The notes under the pieces: generated by a model
The model's input: only the letters and a program-made list of their open reading frames with translations
What the model was told of the DNA's origin: nothing
Database searches by the model: none
Part shown: one piece after another, positions 33,550-50,573 of the stretch
How the letters are laid out: every line of letters starts with the position of its first letter
How positions within the stretch are numbered: position 1 is the stretch's first letter
NCBI GenBank assembly: GCA_027579435.1
Contig: JANBPK010001504.1
Coordinates: forward strand, 1-53,938
Direction of reading: 5' to 3'
Source of the DNA: Candolleomyces eurysporus
Lineage: Eukaryota; Basidiomycota; Agaricomycetes; Agaricales; Psathyrellaceae
DNA: 53,938 nucleotides
Position numbers and translations under genes: made by a program

Positions 33550-33929
33550 ATGCCGCCCAGTGGTGTTGACACAGCTTTGCTCGAGGTCCGTTTGGATAGA
33601 GGAGCAAGAAGTATGTCTTTGAATCCACTGGACCCGTTGTATTCACACGTCATAGAGTCAAATCTGGGTTCGCCTCTTTCAATACGGTGGATTCGCGGTC
33701 TTCAGGGGTTGAATAACCTGCTTTTACAGATGGATCCCAAGGCTGGCGATTCAGAGCACTTGCTCGGAACCTTCACTCACTGATCGTATCCCACCTCCCA
33801 GCGACCAAGCGACGACCAAACACGGCTTTTACCACAAATCACTGTTTGACGTTCTCAAAGACCCTGATCGTGGCGGGAAACTATGTTGAAGATAGATATT
33901 GTCCTAAGTCAAACTCGATATGTGAATGA
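33550..33929. other. Intergenic flank with a possible gene fragment
   Basis: Downstream of the ABC transporter stop. A plus-strand frame ending at 33889 reads RIPPPSDQATTKHGFYHKSL and LFDVLKDPDRGGKLC, which looks protein-like; it has no start or partner exon and abuts the CpG-poor block. It may be the end of a gene disrupted by that insertion. Not assigned. Confidence 0.25.
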
Positions 33930-40226
<6,297 letters not shown>

Positions 40227-41277
40227 AGTCGGCCAGTGTCCGAGTCAGCCTCTCCCCCGTCTTGTGCCTTTTAAGCCCAAAGGTAAGCTTAGAGTTGGAA
40301 ATTTATGAAGGATTGAATGTCGTCTGCAAAGGTTGTACGAGTCAGATTTTTGCGAAGCTTCTACCTTGCCAGGTCTAATGTGGCTTCTTTCCCGACCACA
40401 CCGGCCCAAAAGGCCTGTAGGAAGTAAGTCAGTAAGCTGCTTATCGCCGAAAGATCAATAGCATCGAGTCAGGTTGTGTCAGTGTGGAGGGAATAATCTG
40501 TGGACATGTCACGATGTGGCATCCTCCCCTTCAAAACGCCAGGGGAGCCATCACTGTCCTGCTCAGCTCTTCACTTCGAAAAGTGAGGCTTATACATATG
40601 TCCTCTCTCTATCCGAACTTGGAACCAGAAGTTCTCCAAGTGTAAATTCTCGGGATGCCACCGAGAGGGTTTCTCGGAGCGGTGAGGGGTGATTCTCGCA
40701 GGTATTAGTGACCTGTTGATGTCAGATAGAGTTAAGTAAGATGGATTCACCTGAATTCGCGCTGATAGTCCACGAGCGCCCTGTACAGCGCTCAGTTAAA
40801 AGGACGCCCAGACCGTCCTCCGCAGCCTAAGCTGTCAGCTGATGTGGGAGTTGACCGCAGATCCTTTGATGCGGCGGTCAGAATATATATAGCTCTCCTT
40901 CTTCCGCCTAAGGTCGACCGAGTCTTCTCTCTATCGTCGTCTGTTCATGTTCAACATACACCCGATGAGCGTCCGCCAGATGGAGCCAAGCGTTCCCAAG
41001 TTTCCAAGACGATGATGCCCAGCAGGCTTTGGTCAGGAACCTTAGCCATAAATGGCTATTTGTGACGAAAACCCAATCAATACCTTCCTGGGCACATGGC
41101 CTTGGCTCCTTGGCCTCTTGTGTTGTTCTCAATAACCTCAACTGCCGGTGCTGGCACCTCTTCATCTCTTTCTGCCCCGGTAACCTCTAAACTGCGCGCG
41201 AGCGCGTAGCCAACTACCTCTCCTTTTCAACTTGCCTATATCTTGTCGCTAATTCCAATCCTTGACCTGTTTTCGTC
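40227..41277. promoter_or_regulatory. Divergent intergenic region ABC transporter / KRE6-like copy 1
   Basis: About 1.05 kb between two divergent start codons. A TATATATAG stretch at about 40883-40891 could be a TATA element, though it is almost 400 bp from the KRE6 start. I found no gene, RNA or repeat. The last ~250 bp before the KRE6 start are pyrimidine-rich, common in fungal promoters. Confidence 0.4.
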
Positions 41278-43935
41278 ATGAATCGGTCGTTCAGCAAGTC
41301 GGCGGCATCGGCGTCGACAGCCAGCCTCCTACCCACCACAAATCCGCGCCAGTACTCGGACACGAAGACCTACTCAACTGACTCTCATTCATCTACAAGC
41401 CATCCTGTACGTCCGCCGTGCAAACAAGCTCCGAGCATGGTACTCAGACTAACCCCTCCTTCTCCCGCAGCCCTCACTCTCTGAGAAGGTAACCGACTTG
41501 TAACTGCATTCTTTCACAACCCCTGATTTCGCTCCGTCCAGTTTGCACTGTCTCCTTCCCCAGCATCATGGGGTGCCCCACTGGACATGAGCTATGCCGA
41601 GCCGGACGATTTCCTACACAACCCGGACCCTAAGAGAGATCGCATGAACGACCGTGGAGGAACAATTTTCACCGCACGAGGCCTTGCAAACGTAGGATGT
41701 CTGGTCATTCTCGCTCTTGGAATTATTACTCTCTTGTGAGTCGCCTACCCAAACCTCACTACCGTTACTGACCCTGTCGGCGAATTCTAGTGCCGGTTCG
41801 TGCTGTGCTTCCAACATGCTTCCGATGAAGCTAACAGCTTTCCTATTGTTACTCGCCTCGTTCTGCTCATCTTACAGGCTATCCCATTATCTCTCTGTTT
41901 ACCGACCCCAAACAGACCACGCAGGGCGGGTTCAACCTCGGCGGTATCAACGCAACAGGACAGATTCCCATCCTCCCCGGCAACTTCGGTCTTATTGACA
42001 AGGATACACCCAAGGAGGCCTACACTAAGATGTCCTACCTTCTTGACGAAGAGTTTGTTTTAGTCTTCAGTGACGAATTTGAGCAGGAGGGTCGTACTTT
42101 CTGGCCTGGAGACGATCCGTACTGGGAAGCTGTGAACCTGCACTACTGGGGTACCAATGATTTGGAGTGGTATGATCCTCATCAAGGCAAGTTTTTCTTG
42201 GACTTGATACCAGCGAGTGAGGTACTGACTTGGCTGATGTAGCGACAACCGGCAACGGTAGTCTCCTGCTACGAATGGACCGAATGACTGATCCCTCCAT
42301 CAACCACAACATGGAGTTCCGATCGGGCATGGTGAGTAGTCAAATTGACCGTCTTTTACTGGAATAGAGAGGCTGATTCAGGGCTTGTGATGCACAGGTT
42401 CAAAGCTGGTAAATACCTACAGTCTCCCTTAGGACGTCACGAAATTAACCAACCTCTGTTCTGCAGGAACAAGTTCTGCTTCACTGGTGGCCTTATTGAG
42501 GTTATGGTTCGCTTGCCTGGCTCCAGTACGATCAGGTACGTGCACACTGTTCTCTTGCACATTCAGACCCGTTCTCATTAATTACCTTCCTTCAGTGGTC
42601 TTTGGCCCGGCGCCTGGACGATGGGTAACCTTGGCCGTGCTGGATATGGTGCAAGCGTAGAGGGTCTGGTACGCTCTTTTCAACTAATATTCCTGACAAT
42701 TGGATCACTGACATACCAATATAGTGGCCCTTCAGCTACGACGAATGTGATGTTGGCACCCTTCCCAATCAGACCTACCCCGGTACACAGACACCGCTTG
42801 CGGCCCTCCAGAACGGTGATCCTTCTCACGGAAACGTTCTCGTGCGTAGTCTCTTTTGGCGTTTATTCCAGCAATGGGAAGCTCATTCGTTATTTTCTAG
42901 TCTTACCTTCCCGGACAACGGCTGTGTGAGTATTCTCTGGAAATATCCCCATGGCAACGCCCTTAAACGCCTTGTATAGCTGCGTGCACATGCCCTGGAC
43001 AATCTCACCCTGGACCAGTTCGAAGTGATGGAACGTATGTGGGACGTGCTGCCCCCGAAATCGATATTCTTGAGGCCATCGTCGAGAATGGAGAAGGCCA
43101 TGTCTCCCTTTCTGCTCAATGGGCACCATACAATGTAAGTCCTGCAGCCACTGGCGTACCCAAGGATATACTAAACGCTCTCCAGGCGGAATACCTCCCA
43201 AACAATTCCTCTGGCAACATCGTCGTCGATGATCCTTTGACTGTCATTAACCCATACAAGGGAGGTGTATTCCAGCAGACGACCAGCGGTTTAGCTGCGA
43301 CCAATCAAAGTTGCTACGAGTTGAGTGGAGGCTGTTTCACGACGTTTGGATTCGAATACAAGCCTGGGTGAGTGATCCTTTCCGTACTAGTTGCGGTTTC
43401 GGACTGAGTTGTCTTCCAGATTCGATGACGCGTACATTACCTGGTACAATAACAATCGACGCTCCTGGACTCTGTATGCCCCTGCTATGCAACGTGATCC
43501 AGCCACCGAGATCAGCGCGCGTCCTGTGCCTGTGGAGCCCATGGTAAGTTACCCTTCCTTTTTCCTCTACGTGACACAGTGGCTGAGTTGACTGGCCTTT
43601 AGTATATCATCATGAACTTGGCCATTTCCCTCAACTTCGGGTTTGTCGACTTTGAGAATCTGGAGTTCCCTGCTACCATGAGTGTGGATTATGTCCGAGT
43701 TTATCAACCCAAGAATGCTATCAACACGGGTTGCGATCCGAAGGAGTACCCAACTGCGCAGTATATTGAAACGTACGTCGTCGTTTCTCATACTCGCTCG
43801 TCCTTGGTCGCTTTACTGACTCGGTTTGCTGCGAACAGGTACAAGGAGGCGTACACAAACAACAACCTGACAGTCTGGTCCGATTACGGCGAGCCGTGGC
43901 CAAAGAACAGGCTGATGCCCGGAGGTTGTGATTAG
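41278..43935 (+). CDS. KRE6: Beta-glucan synthesis-associated protein Kre6/Skn1-like (GH16 fold), copy 1
   Basis: Type II Golgi/plasma-membrane glycoside-hydrolase-16 protein needed for beta-1,6-glucan assembly. The cytosolic N-terminus (Ser-rich) is followed by an 18-nt exon (41471-41488, PSLSEK) and [15 protein letters not shown]; the anchor is [16 protein letters not shown]. The lumenal domain has [81 protein letters not shown], the catalytic GH16 motif [30 protein letters not shown] and [11 protein letters not shown], ending [10 protein letters not shown] and MPGGCD. All exons checked join in frame. N-glycosylation sequons (NQT, NNS, NQS) are present. Roughly 50 residues of the middle come from very short exons. 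In tandem with a second copy about 850 bp downstream. Confidence 0.94.
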
Positions 43936-44782
43936 ACTCCCATATTCCTTCATCACTTTCAAACCTCACACTTGGAACCATTTCTTCGTCACGTTCATTC
44001 GTTTGACCTTCGCATAACCCACTGTAGCCGATATTGCATTAGTACCGTTACCGAACGCATTCAGAAGCTAGTCCATACCCTTTGCATCGTACCCATCACA
44101 TTGGAATTCGTCTTTTTATTTCTTTACATTGTCAACCGCAACCAGATAGGTGAATATGAGATATATCATTTACGTTTTTAGTAGGGCGATAAGGTGGCAG
44201 GATTTGCGCTGGTGGTACATTTAGAGCACTCGTCCGTGGTTTATACCCCATCCGTGCGTCGATCCTGGTGTGGCATGCCAACCTCTCCGGGCAACACTAA
44301 TGATTGCCGGTCTTTTGAGTTTTAGTATGTACCCTCCTCCATCATCATGATATTTGAGTCGACACCTCCCGCAACCCTTCCTCGCGTCGAGTTTTGCCTG
44401 GAAAATCTTCGGCCGCCTTCTATCACCCGATTTCTTTTCAATGCAGCATCCAATCCAATGTACTTCGATGGTAATCATGGGATGACAGTTCTTTGATTCA
44501 AATCCTGAGCCTCCATCACCCACGTTAACACCATCTTGAATCGTTTGCGGTGGACGTCGTCGCAGTCTGTGTGACTCGGCGTTCCCTTGGCTTATTTCTT
44601 GCTCATTCTCTCACACAACCTCCTCACTCGTTCTCACTCACTCTCCCTTGGCCTTGGGGCTTGTCTAGCCTATTTATCTCTGCGCGCCCGCATTGCGCTC
44701 ACTTTCCGCTCTTTTTTACCGACGGCTCGCTACTGATCTGACTTTTTGTTCCTGGAAAATCTGAAAATAACTTATTTGAACC
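43936..44782. promoter_or_regulatory. Region between the two KRE6-like genes
   Basis: About 850 bp containing the 3' flank of copy 1 and the promoter of copy 2. A TATTTATCT stretch at 44671, about 110 bp before the second start codon, is a plausible TATA-like element. The CT-rich stretch from 44590 (CTCATTCTCTCACAC) is typical of highly used fungal promoters. No other feature seen. Confidence 0.4.
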
Positions 44783-47727
44783 ATGGACCCTCGAAGGCCG
44801 TTTGCAGGACGGGATCCAAGGCGCCCAGACAACAGGCATCTCTTCAGCGCACCCCAGGCTCTCCCGCCAAGTTCGAATCCGTTCACGGGCCCTGGCGAAG
44901 CGAGGGGGCCGAATGCATCAAAGCAATATTTAGGCCCGGGCCCGCCAATGGGCGCTCCCAATGCTGAGTCGATTAACTCAGCCCGTCGACTCGAGAAACG
45001 TGCATCTGCGGGTAGTTTGGGGTCGACAGTGAGTGTCAGGTTCTTGACGGCCGGACCAGTCTAACGAACGTCAAATGTGCGCCTATTCTCGATCAGGTTT
45101 CCTTGTCGGCCAAGGTTCGTGCTATTTCCTACGCCACGTTCTTGGCTATATATCTCTGCCGCTTAGCCTTGACGGTTCCTGTCTTCGTCATTAAACTGAT
45201 TAATTACCTTGTAGTATTCTCTGGCACACTCACCTGCGACCTGGGGAACGCCTTTGCTCGCCTCGGACCACCCAGAGCCAGATGACCAGTTGCACGACCC
45301 GAACTCGAGGAACAAAACGGCCACTTTCTCGAGACGTGGTTTAGAGAATGTCGGATGTTTGCTTGTCCTTACTCTTGGACTACTCGCTCTATTGTGAGTG
45401 CACTGTCGAAACCATGCCTTCAGACCACCAACTCATTTTCTTCTCTTCTTTCTCCAGCGCCGGATACCCATTGATCTCCACACTCACCAAAGTCACCCCA
45501 ACAACGCAAGGAGGGTTCAACCTTGGCGGTATAAATGCCTCAGGGCAAGTACCTGAGCTACCTGGCAATTTCGGCTTGGTTGACAGAGATACCCCCGAGT
45601 CGGCGTACACCAAACGCACGTACCTGAACGATGAAGAATTTGTTCTGGTGTTCAGTGACGAGTTTGAGCAGGATGGGAGGACGTTTTGGCCGGGCGATGA
45701 CCCCTACTGGGAGGCTGTGGATTTGCATTACTGGGGAACGGTGAGATATCGGCATTCTCCCTCGATAGATTCGGAACTTGGTTCCTGACTTATGTGTACG
45801 CGCTCGTAGAACGACCTGGAGTGGTACGACCCCCAGCAGGTTACGACGCAGGGCGGTGCGCTGCAAATTCGCGTCGATAGAGTCGACGACCCATCCATCA
45901 ACCATAACATGACATACCGCGGGGGCATGGTACTCAGCATTTCATCGCAATTCTGGGAGTTCAGCTGCTTACTCTCTGCATAGATCCAGTCGTGGAACAA
46001 GTTTTGCTTCACTGGAGGGCTAATCGAAGGTATGTACGAGGTCAAACACACTCACAGACTCCCTAATCATAATGCTACCTTCCCGTAGTCTCTGTCCGGT
46101 TGCCCGGGTCTCCTACTGTTAGGTACGTTCCAGTCCCGGCTAGATGGTTGGGCGAAGTGAGTGACCTTGATACGTTCTACCCATCGCAGCGGGTTCTGGC
46201 CAGGAGTGTGAGTAATATCAGGGTATCTCATGTTCCCGAAATGAATGACTGACACGGTGTGACACAGATGGACAATGGGAAATCTCGGTATGTCCCTGCA
46301 CCTCATGCTTCGTACCATCACTGGGCCCAGTTAACTTCCCATGTACCAGGTCGAGCAGGATACGGAGCCACTAATGAAGGCTTAGTGCGTCGGCCTCGTG
46401 ATGTTATTGCTAGCATTGGCTCACCTTCTCCATGACTATCTGCAGTGGCCATTCAGTTATGATTCATGCGACGTGGGGACCCTGCCTAACCAAACGTACC
46501 CTGGAACCGAAACGCCAATAGCTGCGCGGCAAGGCGATCGCCGCAATAACGGGGCTCTGGTACGAGCCGTTGTCCTTCCATCAGCTTATCAGTTCACGGT
46601 TCTGACTACAAAATTTCTAGTCCTATCTTCCTGGACAGCGTTTATGTACGCATTCATTGGCGCTTTGCAACTTCGACTGCTGACCTCTCCGCGTAGCCGC
46701 TTGCACATGCCCAGGAGAATCGCATCCGGGACCCGTGGCGCCTAATGGCGACTACGTCGGACGCGCAGCTCCAGAGATCGATATCTTGGAAGCTCTTGTC
46801 GAGGATGGAGAGGGGCGGGTGAGTCTTTCACGACTCCTTGACACAACCGCCTAGATTGAATTCGGTAATTTTTTCTAGGTTTCGCTATCAGCTCAGTGGG
46901 CGCCGTTCAATGTACGCACCTCGGGTTTCCTTCCCTCGAAACTTCAGTCTGACATCTCGCGTCCCCTCGCGTCATTAGGCAGGCTATCGTACTCCGAACG
47001 ATACATCGGCCATGGTTTTCTACGACGAAACCAAGACTGTGCACAATAGCTACATCGGTGGTAAGTGAATTAACTGAAAGCGTGAACTTCTGGCTTACCT
47101 ATTTCCTTTCAGGTATTTGGCAACAGTGCACCAGTGGGCTGAGTGTAACGAACCAGTCGTGCTACGAACTGAGTGGTGGATGCTTCACAACCTTTGGGTT
47201 CGAATACAAGCCTGGGTTTGACGATGGGTATATAACGTGGTACAACAACAACGAACGAGCGTGGACTCTGTACGCTTCCGCCATGGTTGGTGACCAGGCA
47301 ACTGAGATCGATGTACGGCCTATACCGCTTGAACCAATGGTGCGTTCCTCCTTAGTCTTGATTCTACAAGGCGATTTCGTCGACACTGAACGGTTACCCA
47401 CGATAGTACGTCATCATGAACCTGGCCATCTCCGAAGGATTTGGTGAAATAGACGTAGAGAATCTGCTGTTCCCTGCCACTATGAGCATCGACTATGTGC
47501 GGGTATACCAGCCGAAGAATGCTGTCAATACGGGTTGCGATCCAAAGGAATTCCCCACTGCCAAGTATATCGAGACGTGAGTGGCATCTCTTGTTGGCCT
47601 TTTAGTGCTGCTAACTGTATGAGAATTTAGTTACAAGGAAGCCTACTTGAATTATAATCTGACAACTTGGAAACAGTATGGGGAGGCATGGCCCAAAAAC
47701 CGGCTGGCACCGGGAGGATGTACTTGA
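44783..47727 (+). CDS. SKN1: Beta-glucan synthesis-associated protein Kre6/Skn1-like (GH16 fold), copy 2
   Basis: Paralogue of the preceding gene. It has a different Pro/Arg-rich cytosolic N-terminus (MDPRRPFAGRDPRRPDNRH), then the same 18-nt exon position (45097-45114, VSLSAK), YSLAHSPATWGTPL and the anchor NVGCLLVLTLGLLALF. The lumenal part repeats the landmarks: [78 protein letters not shown], the catalytic [41 protein letters not shown] and the end KNRLAPGGCT. It differs after WAPFN (AGYRTPNDTSAMVFY), where copy 1 has a different loop. It carries extra introns inside the lumenal domain. No disabling change was found. Which copy corresponds to KRE6 and which to SKN1 of yeast cannot be told; the symbol is nominal. 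Confidence 0.92.
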
Positions 47728-49479
47728 ATATTTTTTTTTTNCGGGTTTCTTGTTTTCTTGTGCCATAGTTGTTGTATTATTCTGTATCTAATGATTGATG
47801 TTTTGTGCCAATAGAGGTCAAAGGAAGAGTGAGATGGCTTCGGCCGCGAATGGCCGAAGGCATGACCAGACGCGTCGCGTTGATTTTGCCACCGCGACTG
47901 TTTTCGAAAGACCACAACCGTGACTCCGTCCTGACAGACAGCCATCCATTGAGATAACCTTTTTTCGGGACATTTTGGGTAGCCTTGATTCATAGAGAAA
48001 TGGACGTCGGCTCCAAATCCTGTGTTACGCTTGTCTTCCTGCCTCCTACTACACGCCACTGCTCCCATTGCGACTCCAGACCTAGAATCGGCTCCTCGGT
48101 CACTGCCTTTGAGATCCATCTTAGTTGTGGATGCAGGCTCCACCTCCAACTTCTGGCAGGCTCTTCGATTCGGGTACTTGAAACCTTGGTGGGCTCGGCT
48201 CGGCCAGAACCAACAACCCCACCCCTTTCATTTAGGAAGGAAGTTGGGAAAATGGTACGTGACACCGCGTCCTGTGATGTCCAGAAGTCTATGGACTGCC
48301 AGCAAACTGTAGTGGTCCTTTTCGCTCTCGATTCTAAAGAACATCTATCCAAACCCAAGTAACAGCGGCACCCTGCTGTGCTTCTATTTGGCAGTGGGAA
48401 TCTCGGAATGCTAGGCACACCCTCGAAACAAGTATGTCGCTACCCTCAAAGCTTCTTCTATTCAGTCCCCGTGGACCTATGTCGGCTTTGCCTGTGCCTT
48501 CTACGTCTTCTCCAAACCTTGTCCTATGATATCGGGACGCCTAGACAGGCTTTCGAACCTGATGGGATGGATGTATACACACGTCCCTTCGTCAATTGAG
48601 TGGGGCTTGACGGGCGTATCACAGAAACGCCACTCAGGCTTAGGCTCGAGGCACGGCGATCTCTCTTTAGGCCTTCTGGAACTTGTATTTGTTGCCTTAT
48701 GACTGTGCACGCCTCAACAGTGATGTATCGCCTGCGGGCGATGGGAACCGCTAGGTTTTACCTTCTCGTGGAGACTCGCCTGGCGAGGGAATTCTGCTAA
48801 GCTTGGATGTCACAGAGAGTCGTGGCGAAGGCGCGTTCTACGCTCGCCAGTCTCCACTTTCTGTCATATCTCGCACCGCTGGCTTTAAGGCGACTGACTA
48901 TCTGGGTTGACGGCTCTGGACTTCAAGTGCTTCCTGGAGATTCCGGAAAGACCTCTAAATTTTCCTTACCATCACCTCTTTCAGTCTGCTGCGCTTGATA
49001 ATGCGACTGAATACGTAGAAACTCCGTGCTTTAGATGGAGCGACTGCGGTGGTTCTCCCAAGGGGCTTCTCCTCATTCGCAGTGTTGTTTTAACTGGTTT
49101 GGTTTTGGGAGCGTGAATTGGTTTTGGAAACTCCTTCACGTTCATCCCCAACAGTGCCGGATCCTCGAGCTTATCGACTCCGCAAGGAGCCGCTGCGACA
49201 CGATGTGGGTTAAGTCTACATCCATATCTTCTTTAATATTACTTCCTTGGAGCACCGGTCGAATATGACTACCCCCAGCGGAGGAGACTAATGAGTCCGT
49301 TATGGTTCTCAAGCTTTGCGTTCGTTTACTTGCTAGTCGACATGTCTATATCAACCGGGATCCCATGATAGCGTTTCGTTATCGGTGTGTCGTCATATTA
49401 CCATACCTTAATATACCCGTCTTACTTTAGTTGCTCTCCTTTTGTTCTCCTGGAAGTTCATAGAACCCGAGAGAAAATA
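47728..49479. other. Gene-poor stretch downstream of the KRE6 pair
   Basis: Open frames of up to about 165 codons lie on both strands around 47650-48420, but none shows a family motif, and overlapping frames on opposite strands are equally open. A plus-strand stretch near 48130-48240 (VVDAGSTSNFWQALRFGY) is the most protein-like piece, without convincing start or splice sites. An N at 47741 follows a ten-T run. Nothing else recognised. Confidence 0.35.
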
Positions 49480-50143
49480 ATGGAGGCTCGGCGCCAACTT
49501 CGATTTTCGGTTTCTGACGGTATCCAATGGAGCCCGCCTCAATTAGTAGACTATTGTAAGCTCTCCCTTCTCTCCTCTTGTCTTCGTTGCGAAGAAAACT
49601 AGTGGTTGTTCTTCATCCTTCAGAACCTCATCCGATCGATAACTCCTGATGTACACATGCAGTTAATGATTAATGACACAACGCAGCCGCGACGTTCATG
49701 CGCTCGGGGTGCATTCAGATGCATATGGACACGTACATTCACAGCTTGAGCGCGCGTCTCTTCCCAGCTGTAAACCTGCATAGCACCAACCCCAGCTAGA
49801 ATCTCTTCCACCTTCTCTTCTCTCTCCTTCTCCAGCCTTCTTCCAAACTCTATAAGACGTACACCGCAGTACTAAACTATATACACAACTGCTGTACTCG
49901 TACTTTTGACGCTCAGATGAACAGTTCTTCTTCGACGTCAACGTCAAACCCGGACCCAAGTTCAGTCAGATGGGCATACCACAAGGACCACGCGGCCAAG
50001 TAGATGACCATTACCCGTTAATAGCTAGACTCCTGGGCATTAAGATATATCCCTCGGACTGCACATCCAAACGAGAAGGCCCTCCATATGAACGAAACGA
50101 ACGAAACGAACCCCATGCATCTCGGGATGGACCTCGGCGGTGA
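49480..50143 (+). CDS. Hypothetical two-exon protein (tentative)
   Basis: Possible model: exon 1 49480-49555 (ATG, MEARRQLRFSVSDGIQWSPP), GTAAGC donor at 49556, acceptor GCTCAG ending at 49916, exon 2 49917-50143. The join is in frame and gives 100 residues, with EQFFFDVNVKPGPKFSQMG and DDHYPLIARLLGIKIYPSD in exon 2. No family recognised. The 361-nt intron is long for this genome, and internal exons may be missed. An overlapping frame in exon 2 (SSSSTSTSNPDPSSVRW) is also open, so this is weak. Confidence 0.25.
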
Positions 50144-50501
50144 ACGTGGGTTGCAGTTCTTGATCGTCCAAACGAACCTCTGAGCCCAGATTGGATGAAG
50201 GCTAGGCGGTTCTTCGTATACCAACCTCGTTCTGGATGCTGTAGAAGAAAAAAAGGTTCTTCGACAGGCAACTCGGTCTATACCATACTCACTCGAATGG
50301 AGTGGAGAGGATATTTTTTGATTAGACCACCCCTATCTTTTCTCAGGCTGCTCATAGTCCTAAAAATCCCGAAAACGATGACTTCATACGCCCTTGATCA
50401 AGGATCTTCTTCGGCTGCCTCTGGCGCTCATATCTTCCAAACGACAGACGGCTCACAAGGAGAGCATGGAGAGAACAAGACAAAAAAAAANCCAAATGTT
50501 C
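50144..50501. other. Intergenic stretch 3' of the tRNA gene
   Basis: About 360 bp; besides the Pol III terminator nothing was recognised. Confidence 0.4.
50482..50490 (-). terminator. RNA polymerase III terminator of the initiator tRNA
   Basis: On the minus strand a run of nine T residues begins 12 nt after the tRNA 3' end, the usual Pol III stop signal. The adjacent N at 50491 is one of the homopolymer-associated ambiguous positions. Confidence 0.8.
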
Positions 50502-50573
50502 TAGCAGCAACTCGTTTCGATCGAGTGACCTCGGAGTTATGAGCCCCGCGCGCTACCACTGCGCCATGCTGCT
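50502..50573 (-). tRNA. Initiator tRNA-Met (CAT anticodon)
   Basis: A complete 72-nt cloverleaf without intron. Acceptor stem AGCAGCA pairs with TGCTGCT and is followed by discriminator A; the first pair is A-T, a eukaryotic initiator trait. The D arm is GCGC-AGTGGTA-GCGC. The anticodon stem CGGGG/CTCCG encloses loop CTCATAA with anticodon CAT. The T stem ACTCG/CGAGT encloses ATCGAAA, where elongator tRNAs have TTCGANN; this A-start loop is diagnostic for eukaryotic initiator tRNA. CCA is not encoded, as expected for a nuclear gene. The internal A box is TGGCGCAGTGG. It stands alone in a gene-poor stretch. Confidence 0.95.

Noticed and set aside
47990..48418. Overlapping open frames of 96-165 codons on both strands
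   Set aside because: No start or splice context, no motifs, and several frames are open at once; not supported as a gene.
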